The notes under the pieces were generated by a model. It had not been told where the DNA came from and made no database searches. It saw only the letters and a program-made list of their open reading frames with translations. From NCBI GenBank assembly GCA_964566175.1, contig CAZMHU010000001.1:72152-136151 (forward strand): a stretch of 64,000 bases of DNA, in the 5' to 3' direction. Below are positions 18,330 through 27,602 of the stretch, piece after piece (the stretch's first letter is position 1; each line of letters starts with the position of its first letter). Made by a program: the position numbers and the translations under genes. The stretch comes from SIG589 sp964566175 (GTDB lineage: Bacteria; Bacillota; Clostridia; Oscillospirales; Acutalibacteraceae).

Positions 18330-19583
18330 TTATTCGTTTGCCGCCTTGCCCGCTTTTTTAACACGAACAGGCTCTCCGCCGTTTACGGTTTCTTCGGTAA
18401 TTACAACCTTCTCAACCGTATCATCCGACGGTATTTCATACATAATTTTTTGCAAAACGCCCTCTATTACCGAACGAAGACCTCTTGCACCTGTCTTGCG
18501 CTCTATTGTAATATCGGCAATTCGCTCCAATGCCTTTTGCTCAAATTCAAGTTTAACACCGTCCATCTCGAACAAAGCCTTGTACTGACGTATTACCGAA
18601 TTTTTAGGCTCGGTCATAATACGTATGAGTGATTCTCTATCCATACCTTTGAGTGCGGTAATTACAGGAAGACGTCCCACAAGTTCGGGTATCATACCGA
18701 ATTTTACAAGGTCCTGATGCGTGGGAACGACAAGTTCGGCTTCGCGCTTGATATCGCTTTCTGATTTAACTTCCGCTCCAAAACCGAGACTGCTACCGCC
18801 AATACGCTTTTCGATAACCTTATCAAGTCCGTCAAACGCACCCGCGCAGATAAAGAGAATGTTTGTGGTATCAATCTGTATAAATTCCTGCTGAGGATGC
18901 TTTCTGCCACCCTGCGGAGGAACATTCGAAACCGTACCCTCCAAAATCTTTAAAAGTGCCTGCTGGACGCCCTCACCGCTGACATCGCGGGTTATAGATG
19001 TGTTTTCCGACTTACGGGCAATCTTGTCGATTTCGTCAACATAGATTATTCCCTTTTCGGCACGTTCAACGTCAAAATCCGCCGCCTGTATTAAGCGGAG
19101 CAAGATGTTTTCAACGTCCTCACCGACATATCCCGCCTCAGTCAGTGTTGTTGCATCGGTTATGGCAATCGGAACATCCAAAATACGAGCAAGAGTCTGT
19201 GCGAGAAGCGTTTTTCCCACGCCGGTAGGCCCTAACATAAGAACATTGCTCTTGCTGAGTTCGACGTCATTTTCCGAGTTTGACATTATACGCTTGTAGT
19301 GATTGTAAACCGCAACCGAAAGGGTTATTTTTGCCTCGTCCTGACCTATTACATATTCGTCAAGCAACTGCTTTATCTCCATAGGTTTTAAAAGGCAAAA
19401 TTCTTCCTTTTCTTTTTTGTCACCGTGAGGTGTATACGGCTCATCGAAAATCAGTGAACTGCAAAATTCAACACAGCGGTCGCATATATATACTCCCGGT
19501 CCCTCGACCAAACGGGAAACCTCGTCCTGCGTTTTACCGCAAAAGGAGCATTTTATCTGTTTATCGTTGGTATTATTAGCCAT
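18330..19583 (-). CDS. clpX: ATP-dependent Clp protease ATP-binding subunit ClpX
   Basis: A 417-residue AAA+ unfoldase that feeds substrates to ClpP. It has the N-terminal zinc-binding domain (CSFCGK...CDRCVEFC, four cysteines), Walker A GPTGVGKT, Walker B IIYVDEIDKI, and the IGF-equivalent region for ClpP docking before the C-terminal subdomain. It lies 13 bases downstream of clpP on the same strand, with an AAAGGTG ribosome site. Confidence 0.98.
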   Translation of the reverse strand: MANNTNDKQIKCSFCGKTQDEVSRLVEGPGVYICDRCVEFCSSLIFDEPYTPHGDKKEKEEFCLLKPMEIKQLLDEYVIGQDEAKITLSVAVYNHYKRIMSNSENDVELSKSNVLMLGPTGVGKTLLAQTLARILDVPIAITDATTLTEAGYVGEDVENILLRLIQAADFDVERAEKGIIYVDEIDKIARKSENTSITRDVSGEGVQQALLKILEGTVSNVPPQGGRKHPQQEFIQIDTTNILFICAGAFDGLDKVIEKRIGGSSLGFGAEVKSESDIKREAELVVPTHQDLVKFGMIPELVGRLPVITALKGMDRESLIRIMTEPKNSVIRQYKALFEMDGVKLEFEQKALERIADITIERKTGARGLRSVIEGVLQKIMYEIPSDDTVEKVVITEETVNGGEPVRVKKAGKAANE

Positions 19584-19596
19584 TTAAACACCTTTT

Positions 19597-20184
19597 TTAT
19601 CGTTTGGTAATTACCTTATCCACCAGACCGTATTCGGCGGCGGCATCGGCAGACATAAAGTTGTCGCGCTCGGTGTCAAGACGAATTTCTTCAATCGGAC
19701 GGCCGGTGTTTTCTGCCAAAATTCGGTTAAGGTTTTCACGAGTCTTTTCAATATGACGCGCGTGAATTAAAATATCGGTTGCCTGACCTTCGGCAGAACC
19801 CAAAGGCTGATGAATCATAATCTCGCTGTTGGGAAGAGCATAACGCTTGCCCTTTGCACCCGAAGAAAGCAGGAATGCACCCATACTTGCCGCCATACCT
19901 ATGCAGATTGTGCTAACATCGCACTTGATATACTGCATAGTGTCATAAATCGCAAGACCCGAAGAAACGGAGCCGCCGGGGCTGTTGATATAGAAGTTTA
20001 TATCTTTATCGGGGTCTTGACCTTCCAAATAGAGCATCTGTGCTATTATAAGGCTTGCAGACGCATCGTCGACCTGTCCGTTAAGCATAATTATTCTGTC
20101 ATTGAGAAGACGTGAAAAAATGTCATAAGAACGCTCTCCGCGGCTTGTTTGCTCAACAACATAAGGTACAAGATTCATATTCAT
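19597..20184 (-). CDS. clpP: ATP-dependent Clp protease proteolytic subunit
   Basis: A 195-residue serine peptidase that assembles into the tetradecameric barrel used by ClpX. The catalytic serine is in GMAASMGAFLL, the histidine in MIHQPLG and the aspartate in the DTERDNFM region. The GGGAGGAA ribosome site supports the start at 20184; a second ATG two codons later is equally compatible. It forms a clpP-clpX operon with its own promoter after the tig terminator. Confidence 0.98.
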   Translation of the reverse strand: MNMNLVPYVVEQTSRGERSYDIFSRLLNDRIIMLNGQVDDASASLIIAQMLYLEGQDPDKDINFYINSPGGSVSSGLAIYDTMQYIKCDVSTICIGMAASMGAFLLSSGAKGKRYALPNSEIMIHQPLGSAEGQATDILIHARHIEKTRENLNRILAENTGRPIEEIRLDTERDNFMSADAAAEYGLVDKVITKR

Positions 20185-20248
20185 TGTAAATTCCTCCCAT
20201 TACAAAACAGTATGAACAAATATGTGTTTTTATAATCAACCGGTAATC

Positions 20249-20257
20249 ATTATAGCA
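20249..20257 (-). promoter_or_regulatory. Extended -10 promoter of clpPX
   Basis: TGCTATAAT on the minus strand is a perfect -10 (TATAAT) with the TGn extension and no good -35. It abuts the tig terminator. Confidence 0.6.
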
Positions 20258-20258
20258 C

Positions 20259-20282
20259 AAAAGGGAGTAAAAACTCCCCTTT
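20259..20282 (-). terminator. Intrinsic terminator of tig
   Basis: A 10-bp stem (AAAGGGGAGT with ACTCCCTTTT, one G-T pair) and a TTTT tail follow the tig stop codon. Confidence 0.8.
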
Positions 20283-20292
20283 ATACACAATA

Positions 20293-21663
20293 TTAGTCTT
20301 CTTTCTTTTCCTCGGTCTTCTTTGCGGTCTTCTTAGCAGCCGGCTTCTTTGCGGCAGGCTTTTCAGACTTCTGCTCAACCTCGCTTATAACGGCAGAACT
20401 CTTAACAAGGTCAAGCGCCTTGCTGACAGCCATATCCTTTTTAATTTCCTTAACCGGAACGGCGGCCTTAACCTGCTCTTCGCTTACACCGTAACTCTCA
20501 GCCATCTTTGTGATTTCGGCCGTAACTTCATCATCGGTAACTTCGATGTTTTCAAGTTTAACAATCTTCTCAAGAGCCAAACGCATCTTAACCTGCTTTT
20601 CAGCCTGCGGACGGAAAGACGCCTTGAAATCTTCAACGCTGGAATTTGTATACTTTAAGTAGGTCTCAAGGTTCATTCCCTGCATCTGAAGTCTGTAGGA
20701 GAAATCCTGCAAACTCTGGTTGCAACGTGACTCAATCATAGCATCGGGAATTTCAGCGGTCATACCGTCAACAACGGCATCAACGAGAGTATTTTCAACG
20801 TCCTCATCGGCGTGATGAGCCTTGTGCTCAAGTTGATGTTTCTTAATATCTTCTTTGAGTTCGGCAAGAGTGTCAAATTCGGAAACGTCTTTTGCAAACT
20901 CGTCATCGATTGCGGGCAATTCACGCTTCTTAATCTCGTGAAGTTTTACTTTAAATACAGCAGCCTTGCCCTTGAGGTCTTCTGCCTGGTAATCTTCGGG
21001 GAATGTTACGTTAACATCAAACTCATCGCCTGTGTTGTGACCGACAATCTGGTCCTCAAAACCGGGGATAAACTGTCCCGAACCGAGAGTGAGCGAATAA
21101 GACTCGCCCTTGCCGCCCTCAAAAGCAACATCGTCAACAAAACCTTCAAAATCGATAACGGTGATATCGCCGTTATCAGCCGCTCTGTCTTCAACTGTTA
21201 CCATACGCGCGTTGCGGTTTGCCATCTGATTGAGTTCGTTCTCAATCTCTTCGTCGGTTACAACGGGAGTAACGCGCTCTGCTTTAAGACCTTTGTACTC
21301 TTTGAGTTCAACATCCGGAACAACCGTCAAGGTTACCTTGAAGTCAACACCGTCTGCCTTGCTGATTGAAACAAGGTCAAAATCCATCTTGTCGTCAACA
21401 ATCTCAACACCTGCTTCTTCTGCCGCTGCCTCAAGAGCATCGGAATAAAGAAGATTGAGAGCATCTTCGAAGAATACCGATTCGCCGTAATACTGCTCAA
21501 CAAGGCGAAGCGGGGCCTTTCCTTTGCGGAAACCGGGAACGGAAATGCTTTTGCCGTTCTTCTTGTAAACCTTATCTATTGCGTCCGAAAAGGTTTGTCC
21601 GTCTATTGTGATTTCCAACTCATATCTGTTGGTATCAACTTTTTTTGATTCTTTTAAACTCAT
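20293..21663 (-). CDS. tig: Trigger factor (ribosome-associated chaperone/PPIase)
   Basis: A 456-residue chaperone that binds nascent chains at the ribosomal exit tunnel. The N-terminal ribosome-binding signature appears as GFRKGKAPLRLVEQYYG, followed by the FKBP-like PPIase domain (about 160-245) and the helical arms. The last about 28 residues form a lysine- and alanine-rich extension (AAKKPAAKKTAKK, then an acidic end), longer than is typical. The start at 21663 has a GGAGGTAAAAAT ribosome site. The order tig-clpP-clpX is conserved in many bacteria. Confidence 0.97.
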   Translation of the reverse strand: MSLKESKKVDTNRYELEITIDGQTFSDAIDKVYKKNGKSISVPGFRKGKAPLRLVEQYYGESVFFEDALNLLYSDALEAAAEEAGVEIVDDKMDFDLVSISKADGVDFKVTLTVVPDVELKEYKGLKAERVTPVVTDEEIENELNQMANRNARMVTVEDRAADNGDITVIDFEGFVDDVAFEGGKGESYSLTLGSGQFIPGFEDQIVGHNTGDEFDVNVTFPEDYQAEDLKGKAAVFKVKLHEIKKRELPAIDDEFAKDVSEFDTLAELKEDIKKHQLEHKAHHADEDVENTLVDAVVDGMTAEIPDAMIESRCNQSLQDFSYRLQMQGMNLETYLKYTNSSVEDFKASFRPQAEKQVKMRLALEKIVKLENIEVTDDEVTAEITKMAESYGVSEEQVKAAVPVKEIKKDMAVSKALDLVKSSAVISEVEQKSEKPAAKKPAAKKTAKKTEEKKED

Positions 21664-21755
21664 ATTTTTACCTCCGAGTTAATCATTCCATATAAATATA
21701 TCATATTACGAACAATATTTCCATATTTTTTTGAAATTTTTTAAAAAAATTTCGT

Positions 21756-22433
21756 TTATACTATAAGTACGGGCGAAAAATCGACACAATCCGCCGATAA
21801 AAGGCGAAATTCCACGCCACCATAGTTCGATTTTGCGTTGTTAAAACCCGAACCGTGTATATGTCCGTGCCAGACACGCTTTATTCCGTATTTTTCTATT
21901 ACAGAAAAAATCTCATCACAGACCCATTCGCCGTAAACCGGCGGATAGTGAGTGAAAACTAGCGGTTCGAGTCCGGTATCGATTGCGGCTTTTATGGAAG
22001 TTTCAAGTCTGCCTGCCTCGCGCCGCACAACCTTGTCCTCGCCGCTAAGGTCATAAAACCAACCGCGCGTACCGCAAACGGCATATTTTTCGACGGGGAT
22101 TGCATTATTAAAAACAAAAGAAATGCTGTCAAAACGGTTTTCTTCCAAAAATTCGGAAAGTTTTTTCGCAGTCGACCACCAAAGGTCGTGATTGCCTTTG
22201 AGAATTATCTTTTTCCCCGGAAGGGCATTTATAAAACGAAAATCTTCCTGCGCATCGTTAAGGCGCAACGCCCACGATATATCTCCCGGTATCACAACAG
22301 TGTCATTCTCGGTGACAATACGCGTCCAATTTGCCTTAATTCTGTTGACATAATCGTTCCAACCGCGAAAAACGTCCATAGGCTTGTCCGACGAAAGCGA
22401 AAGATGCAAATCGGATATTGCATATAAAGACAT
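21756..22433 (-). CDS. Calcineurin-like metallophosphoesterase
   Basis: A 225-residue cytoplasmic phosphoesterase of the YfcE/MPPE superfamily. The metal-binding motifs are in order: DLHL, GDISWA, GNHDLWW and FTHYPPVY, then WHGHIHG. The substrate is unknown; similar proteins are annotated only as metallophosphoesterases. The gene stands alone, divergent from the DUF1540 gene, with an AGGTGATG ribosome site. Confidence 0.9.
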   Translation of the reverse strand: MSLYAISDLHLSLSSDKPMDVFRGWNDYVNRIKANWTRIVTENDTVVIPGDISWALRLNDAQEDFRFINALPGKKIILKGNHDLWWSTAKKLSEFLEENRFDSISFVFNNAIPVEKYAVCGTRGWFYDLSGEDKVVRREAGRLETSIKAAIDTGLEPLVFTHYPPVYGEWVCDEIFSVIEKYGIKRVWHGHIHGSGFNNAKSNYGGVEFRLLSADCVDFSPVLIV

Positions 22434-22514
22434 AAATCATCACCTATATTTTCTGCGTTTTAGCACATAATAATACTGCCGAATGGCAAACACTTTTCAA
22501 GGAGGAACAAAAAA

Positions 22515-22685
22515 ATGGGAACCTGTAAAGAATGTAATATTATAAACGGAATTAAATGCAGTGTTGAAACCTGCGTTTACCATTCCGAGGGCGACAGTTG
22601 TCACGCCGGTCATATAACCGTAGGCGGCGATAACAAGGCGTGTCGTTGCTCTGAAACATCCTGCGTAACCTTTAAGGCAAAATAA
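22515..22685 (+). CDS. DUF1540 small cysteine-rich protein
   Basis: A 56-residue protein with eight cysteines, two of them in an N-terminal CxxC pair (CKEC). The pattern CxxxxCxYH...C.A..I.V...A.C..S.C..F matches the DUF1540 family of clostridial and bacillar small proteins, thought to bind metal but without a settled function. GGAGGAAC precedes the ATG. It is followed at once by a strong terminator, so it is a single-gene unit. Confidence 0.88.
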   Translation: MGTCKECNIINGIKCSVETCVYHSEGDSCHAGHITVGGDNKACRCSETSCVTFKAK

Positions 22686-22689
22686 AACC

Positions 22690-22720
22690 CGTTGCCCCCC
22701 AAAAAGGGGCAACGCTTTTT
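22690..22720. terminator. Bidirectional intrinsic terminator
   Basis: A CGTTGCCCC/GGGGCAACG stem (22690-22698 with 22706-22714) is followed by CTTTTT. It lies between the DUF1540 gene and the convergent thrC. Confidence 0.88.
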
Positions 22721-22722
22721 AT

Positions 22723-24204
22723 TTATATTCCGAGATACTTGCAAACCGCCTCACGCATATCGTCGCGGTCGATAACCTCGCCGAAACGGCGTGCTTTACC
22801 TTTAAGTGCGGCAATGGGAGCGGGAATGGAAACTCCGGTCACACTGCACAGTTTGTCAAGTTTTTCAAAATCGTCCTGCGGGACGGTGTCACCCACCGCA
22901 CCGAGAACGCTGTCGGCAAATTTATACGGGCTTGCGGTAGATGCGATTACCGAGGGAGCGGTATCGCCGGTTTTTTCACGATATTCGTTATAAACCGCCA
23001 TAGCAACCGCCGTATGTGTATCCATAAGATAACCGTATTTCTCATAGGTTTCTTTTATTGTGGCAAGCGTCTTTTCATCGTCGCACGAGCCGCCGAAGAA
23101 AAGCGTGTTTATCTTTGCCTTAACATCATCGCTCACCTCAAAACGGCCGGTATCTTTGAGAGAATTCTGCCATTTTGCAACCGTCTTGTCATCGCGGTCG
23201 GAAAGGATATAAAGCATACGTTCGAGATTGCTTGAGATAAGTATATCCATAGACGGCGATGCTGTGGTGTAAAACTCACGGTTGCGGTCGTAAACGCCGG
23301 TGTTTATGAAATCGGTCAAAACGTTGTTTTTGTTTGATGCACAAATAAGTTTCTTTATCGGAACACCCATCTCTTTTGCGTAATACGCCGCAAGAATATT
23401 TCCGAAATTTCCTGTCGGAACGGTAACGTTGAAACCGTTTTCAAGGTTGCAACCGCGGTTTAACATATCGCAGTATGCCGATACATAATATACTACCTGC
23501 GGAACAAGACGTCCCCAGTTTATGGAGTTTGCGCTTGAGAAAGCATAGCCGTTATCGGCAAGTTTTTTATTCATCTCGGGGTCGGTGAAAATCTCTTTCA
23601 CGCGGCTCTGTGCATCGTCAAAATTGCCCTTTATCGCATAAACGCAAACATTCTTGCCATCTTGGCTGTCCATTTGAAGTTTTTGCATTGCGCTTACACC
23701 GTCGCTCGGATAGAAAACAATAATATCGGTATTTTCAACATCCTTAAAACCTTCAAGTGCCGCTTTTCCGGTGTCGCCCGATGTGGCAACCAAAATAACC
23801 GTTTTGTCGGCGTTCGTCTTCTTTGCCGAAGTTGTCAGCAAATAGGGCAAGATCTGAAGTGCCAAATCTTTAAACGCACAGGTGGGACCGTGCCAAAGTT
23901 CCAAAATCTCAACTCCGTCACAGAGGGTGTGCAGAGGTGCGGGCTGTTCATTTTCGAAACTGCCGGTATATGCGCCCTCAACGCAAGCGGATATTTCCTC
24001 GACAGAAAAATCGCTCAAAAACTTTGAAAGCACCAGTTTTGCTCTGCCCTTATAATCAAGTTTTCTCAACTCGTCAAAATCAGCCTTTTCGAGTGACGGT
24101 ATGCACTCCGGTAAAAAAAGTCCGCCGTCTGCCGAAATTCCTTGGCTTATAGCCTTTGCAGACTGAACAGTTACCGCATTGTTTCTGGTGCTGTTGTAAT
24201 TCAT
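22723..24204 (-). CDS. thrC: Threonine synthase
   Basis: A PLP enzyme converting O-phosphohomoserine to threonine; 493 residues, the length of the long (type 2-like) form. The PLP lysine lies in WHGPTCAFKDLALQ, and the phosphate-binding glycines are in VATSGDTGKAALEG. A GGAGGAAAAATT ribosome site precedes the start. It is the last gene of a minus-strand run beginning at lepB, 13 bases after the dipeptidase gene. No T-box or other leader is visible. Confidence 0.96.
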   Translation of the reverse strand: MNYNSTRNNAVTVQSAKAISQGISADGGLFLPECIPSLEKADFDELRKLDYKGRAKLVLSKFLSDFSVEEISACVEGAYTGSFENEQPAPLHTLCDGVEILELWHGPTCAFKDLALQILPYLLTTSAKKTNADKTVILVATSGDTGKAALEGFKDVENTDIIVFYPSDGVSAMQKLQMDSQDGKNVCVYAIKGNFDDAQSRVKEIFTDPEMNKKLADNGYAFSSANSINWGRLVPQVVYYVSAYCDMLNRGCNLENGFNVTVPTGNFGNILAAYYAKEMGVPIKKLICASNKNNVLTDFINTGVYDRNREFYTTASPSMDILISSNLERMLYILSDRDDKTVAKWQNSLKDTGRFEVSDDVKAKINTLFFGGSCDDEKTLATIKETYEKYGYLMDTHTAVAMAVYNEYREKTGDTAPSVIASTASPYKFADSVLGAVGDTVPQDDFEKLDKLCSVTGVSIPAPIAALKGKARRFGEVIDRDDMREAVCKYLGI

Positions 24205-24217
24205 AATTTTTCCTCCG

Positions 24218-25090
24218 TTATTTTAATAATTCCTTAAAAAAGCGAAACGCATTTTCATAAAAGAGTCTATCGACACTTTCGGTCTGAAAACCGTTGTTTA
24301 TAAGATAGTAATAGAGTGATGGCAGTTTGTCAAGAGAATTAAGTGCAGGTGACATCTCCGCACCGTCAAAATCCGAACCGACGGCAACATTTTCCTCACC
24401 GCCGAGCGAAAGAATGTGTGAATAGTGCAATAAAAAATTTTTGAACACATCACCCTCACCAAGGAAACGCGGATAAAGACAAATGCCTATTATGCCGTTT
24501 TTGGATATCACAGCCTTTATTTGGCTGTCGGTCAAATTACGCCTGACACCCTGCACGCTTCGGCAACAGGAATGCGTTGCCGTAACATATTCAGCAAGCG
24601 AAACCGCCTCAAAAAAACAGCGGTCATTAAGATGTGATACATCAAGCGCAATCGAAAGTTCGTTCATACGCTCTATAACCTCGCGACCGAGCAAAGTCAA
24701 CGGTGCATTCGTATTGACACCGCCCGCAAGAGCGTTTTTTCCGTTCCAAGTGAGCGACATAACCCTCACGCCGTCAGAAAACAGTTTATCAACATCTTCT
24801 GCCCTTTCGATAAGTGCGCTGCCCTCAAGTGAAAGCAAAAAAGCGTTATCGGCACTCAAGCCGTCTGCATCCGTTATAATATCCGTCTGCCTTTTGAAAT
24901 TTTTCACGACGGAGTCATATCGCCCTTTCGGAGCACTGCACTCGTCCGGTATCCATACAGCGCAGACTTGACACCATTTATCAAAAATCTGCCCCTTTTG
25001 AACATTAACGGCATTATCACCGTCAAAAAACTCGCTGCCGTTCTTAAAACATTCATACGGTGTATCACAGTGCAGGTCGAAAAACTTCAT
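24218..25090 (-). CDS. Membrane dipeptidase family (peptidase M19) protein
   Basis: A 290-residue zinc dipeptidase-like protein of the amidohydrolase fold. FDLHCDTP at the N-terminus supplies the metal ligands HxD, with a later ALDVSHL and THSCC segment and VGSDFDG near the C-terminus. No signal peptide is present, so it is probably cytoplasmic despite the family name. GGAGGC precedes the start, and the start codon directly follows the yraN stop codon. Confidence 0.9.
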   Translation of the reverse strand: MKFFDLHCDTPYECFKNGSEFFDGDNAVNVQKGQIFDKWCQVCAVWIPDECSAPKGRYDSVVKNFKRQTDIITDADGLSADNAFLLSLEGSALIERAEDVDKLFSDGVRVMSLTWNGKNALAGGVNTNAPLTLLGREVIERMNELSIALDVSHLNDRCFFEAVSLAEYVTATHSCCRSVQGVRRNLTDSQIKAVISKNGIIGICLYPRFLGEGDVFKNFLLHYSHILSLGGEENVAVGSDFDGAEMSPALNSLDKLPSLYYYLINNGFQTESVDRLFYENAFRFFKELLK

Positions 25091-25465
25091 TTAAAGTGCC
25101 TCCGGTTCAAAAGCGTTTTCAATATAATCGATTTTATATTCCTCGCGCCCTTTTCCCTCAAAGACGGTAATTTGTGCAACGTCAAACCGCGGCTGTAAAT
25201 CGCAAAACGATTTCATAAGATATGACGATGCGGTCATTGAAATTTTTCTCTGCTTGTTAAGGTCGACCGCTTCGGCGGGTGAAACCATTGAACCGTCCTT
25301 GCGAGTCTTGACCTCCACAAATAATATATATTGTTCGTTTTCGGCAATAATGTCAATTTCGCCGAAACGCGAATGATAGTTTCGTTCGGTGATTATAAAC
25401 CCGCGTTCCCTCAAATATTCTGCCGCAAGCCGTTCACCGTTTTTTCCTGTTTGCGCCCTCTTCAT
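25091..25465 (-). CDS. yraN: UPF0102 protein, YraN-like predicted endonuclease
   Basis: A 124-residue restriction-endonuclease-fold protein. The PD-(D/E)xK-like core is visible as GEIDIIAENEQ...FVEVKTRK. YraN genes commonly neighbour rnhB and rbgA, as here; the cellular role is not settled. It overlaps the rnhB end by four bases. Confidence 0.92.
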   Translation of the reverse strand: MKRAQTGKNGERLAAEYLRERGFIITERNYHSRFGEIDIIAENEQYILFVEVKTRKDGSMVSPAEAVDLNKQRKISMTASSYLMKSFCDLQPRFDVAQITVFEGKGREEYKIDYIENAFEPEAL

Positions 25466-26061
25466 AATATTTTACCGAGAAAACTTTTGCGGTGTATCGG
25501 GCAAGCACCGTATTCGCGTATAAGCGCCATATGTTCCGCCGTTCCGTAGCCTTTGTGCTTTTTAAAATTGTACTGCGGATAGAGGCTGTCATATTCAAGC
25601 ATAAGCCTGTCTCTTGAAACCTTGGCAAGAACCGATGCGGCAGCAATCGAATAGGACTTAAGATCTCCCTTAATAACCGTCTCGCACACAGCAGAGATAT
25701 CGGGCGGTGTGCGGTTGCCGTCTATCAAAGCATAATCCGCGGGTATAGACAACCCCTCTACGGCACGTGTCATTGCAAGAAAGGTTGCACCGAGAATGTT
25801 ATGCTCCTCGATCTCCTCAACCGAGGCATATGCCACATAGTATGCCAAAGCATTTTCGGTTATTATCGGGAAAAGGCGTTCACGCGCCCGCTCGGTGAGT
25901 TTTTTTGAGTCGTTAAGTCCCTCGATTTGACAGCCGTCGGGGAGTATAACGGCGGCGGCACAAACAGGGCCTGCAAGCGGACCTCTTCCCGCCTCATCAA
26001 CACCGCAGATATTCACATATCCTTTCGCTCTGGCTGTGTCTTCAAAAATATAATCCGGCAA
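25462..26061 (-). CDS. rnhB: Ribonuclease HII
   Basis: Cleaves RNA in RNA-DNA hybrids and single ribonucleotides in DNA. The catalytic acids lie in GVDEAGRGPLAGP, and the conserved KKHKGYGT segment is near the C-terminus. It is 199 residues. The start codon is TTG at 26061, supported by GGAGGTATAACC six bases upstream. It follows rbgA in the same run. Confidence 0.96.
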   Translation of the reverse strand: MPDYIFEDTARAKGYVNICGVDEAGRGPLAGPVCAAAVILPDGCQIEGLNDSKKLTERARERLFPIITENALAYYVAYASVEEIEEHNILGATFLAMTRAVEGLSIPADYALIDGNRTPPDISAVCETVIKGDLKSYSIAAASVLAKVSRDRLMLEYDSLYPQYNFKKHKGYGTAEHMALIREYGACPIHRKSFLGKIL

Positions 26062-26063
26062 GG

Positions 26064-26909
26064 TTATACCTCCAGCGTAATTCTGCCTATTTTCTGAGTT
26101 CTGTATTCGGCAAGCAATGTGTTTGCGGCACGCTCTGTATCGCCCTCGCCGCCACGCACAACCATTCCGCGCTTTTTAGCGATGGCAGAGAGCATTTCGT
26201 AGGGTTCGCCCTTTTCAATGCCGTAACGTGCCGACAGAAGCGTCATATAGCGGTCGGACAAACACTCAAGCAGTCGCACTGCGAGCCATTCGGTATCTAC
26301 AACCTCATCGCGCACCGCGCCGGTAAAGGCAAGATGCTCGCCGACGATTTTATCGTCAAGTTTAGGCCACAACACTCCGGGAGTGTCTAAAAGCTCAAGT
26401 TCGTTATCAATGCGAAACCACTGATTTCCCCTAGTGACACCGGGACGGTTTTCAACCTTCGCCTTGCTTCCTCCCGCCATACGATTGATAAACGAGGACT
26501 TGCCGACGTTAGGTATTCCGACAACCATTATTCTAAGCGGTTTACCGACCATTCCCTTACTTTTGTAGTATTCCAAGCGTTCTGCCAAAAGTTCTTTTAC
26601 AGAGGACTTGAAAAGCCCAAGTCCCCTACCCGAACGGCAATCCACCGCAATAGCGGTAATACCCTCGGCACGGTAACGATTTATCCACTGCTCTGTAACG
26701 GCAGGGTCTGCCATATCACATTTATTAAGCAAAATTATGCGCGGTTTACCTGCAACGATACCCGCCAAGTCGGGATTTCGGCTACTGGCGGGTATTCTCG
26801 AATCAACTATTTCCGCAACGGCGTCAACAAGCGCCAAACTTTCCTTTAAAAGTCTGCGGGTTTTCGCCATATGGCCGGGAAACCATTGGATATTCTGCGC
26901 TTCACTCAT
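26064..26909 (-). CDS. rbgA: Ribosome biogenesis GTPase RbgA (YlqF)
   Basis: A circularly permuted GTPase that assists late 50S assembly in Firmicutes. The motifs appear in the permuted order: G4 LNKCDMAD, G1 VGIPNVGKSSF, G2/G3 region PGVTRGNQW and DTPGVLWP. It is 281 residues. Its start overlaps the lepB stop codon. Confidence 0.96.
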   Translation of the reverse strand: MSEAQNIQWFPGHMAKTRRLLKESLALVDAVAEIVDSRIPASSRNPDLAGIVAGKPRIILLNKCDMADPAVTEQWINRYRAEGITAIAVDCRSGRGLGLFKSSVKELLAERLEYYKSKGMVGKPLRIMVVGIPNVGKSSFINRMAGGSKAKVENRPGVTRGNQWFRIDNELELLDTPGVLWPKLDDKIVGEHLAFTGAVRDEVVDTEWLAVRLLECLSDRYMTLLSARYGIEKGEPYEMLSAIAKKRGMVVRGGEGDTERAANTLLAEYRTQKIGRITLEV

Positions 26910-27526
26910 CTGTAAAGTCCCCCAATCTTCGAAAAGGGATAAATTCTGTAAACCGCCTTGCCGAGTACATAACGCGTGTCAATCATTCCGTTGTCACCGA
27001 TAAGACTCGAACGGCTGTCTAGCGATTCGTTTCGGTTATCTCCCATTACAAAAATGCAATTATCCGGAACATATGTCGGAAAATCAATATCAAATTCGTG
27101 TTTTACGGTCGTCAGTGTTCGGGTGTAATCCTCTTTAAGAGCAACACCGTCAACATAAACAATTCCCTTATCATAATCGATATCCACCGACTGTCCCGCA
27201 ACGGCGATAACACGTTTTATTATCGGTTCGGCGTATTCGTCGGAATCAAGCGAATTGTCGGTGTTTCGCGATATTACAACAATATCCCCCTGTGTGGGAG
27301 TATATCCGATATCGGATATTATAATCTTTTCGCCGTTGTGAAGCGTGTCGAGCATAGAGTCGCCGCTTATTGTAACAACGCGGAAAAGAAAGGTAAAAAT
27401 GAGCACAACGGCAATAATAGATGTTACAACAACATCTATCCAATCGAAAAGCGATTCTTTCGGCGTTGACGGTTTCTTTTTTTCTTCCTTATAATCGGAA
27501 TGTTCATTCGTATAACAGTATTCCAT
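26906..27526 (-). CDS. lepB: Type I signal peptidase
   Basis: Removes signal peptides from exported proteins at the membrane. It is 206 residues, with a short cytoplasmic N-terminus and one membrane helix (about residues 32-55). The catalytic serine is in SGDSMLDTL and the lysine in IKRVIAVAGQ; MGDNRNESLDSR is the conserved box E. The ATG at 27526 is preferred because AGGTGA lies five bases upstream; a GTG three codons earlier is possible. It heads the lepB-rbgA-rnhB-yraN-dipeptidase-thrC run. Confidence 0.95.
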   Translation of the reverse strand: MEYCYTNEHSDYKEEKKKPSTPKESLFDWIDVVVTSIIAVVLIFTFLFRVVTISGDSMLDTLHNGEKIIISDIGYTPTQGDIVVISRNTDNSLDSDEYAEPIIKRVIAVAGQSVDIDYDKGIVYVDGVALKEDYTRTLTTVKHEFDIDFPTYVPDNCIFVMGDNRNESLDSRSSLIGDNGMIDTRYVLGKAVYRIYPFSKIGGLYR

Positions 27527-27547
27527 TGCACTCACCTCTCAAAAAAA

Positions 27548-27577
27548 CAAAAAAGGGACTTTAAAAGCCCCTTTTTC
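27548..27577 (-). terminator. Intrinsic terminator of rplS
   Basis: The AAAAAGGG/CCCTTTTT stem encloses a short inner CTTT/AAAG stem and is followed by seven T on the minus strand. It lies between rplS and lepB. Confidence 0.8.
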
Positions 27578-27602
27578 TTCTTCAGTATGGCAGGAGTCGA
27601 GC

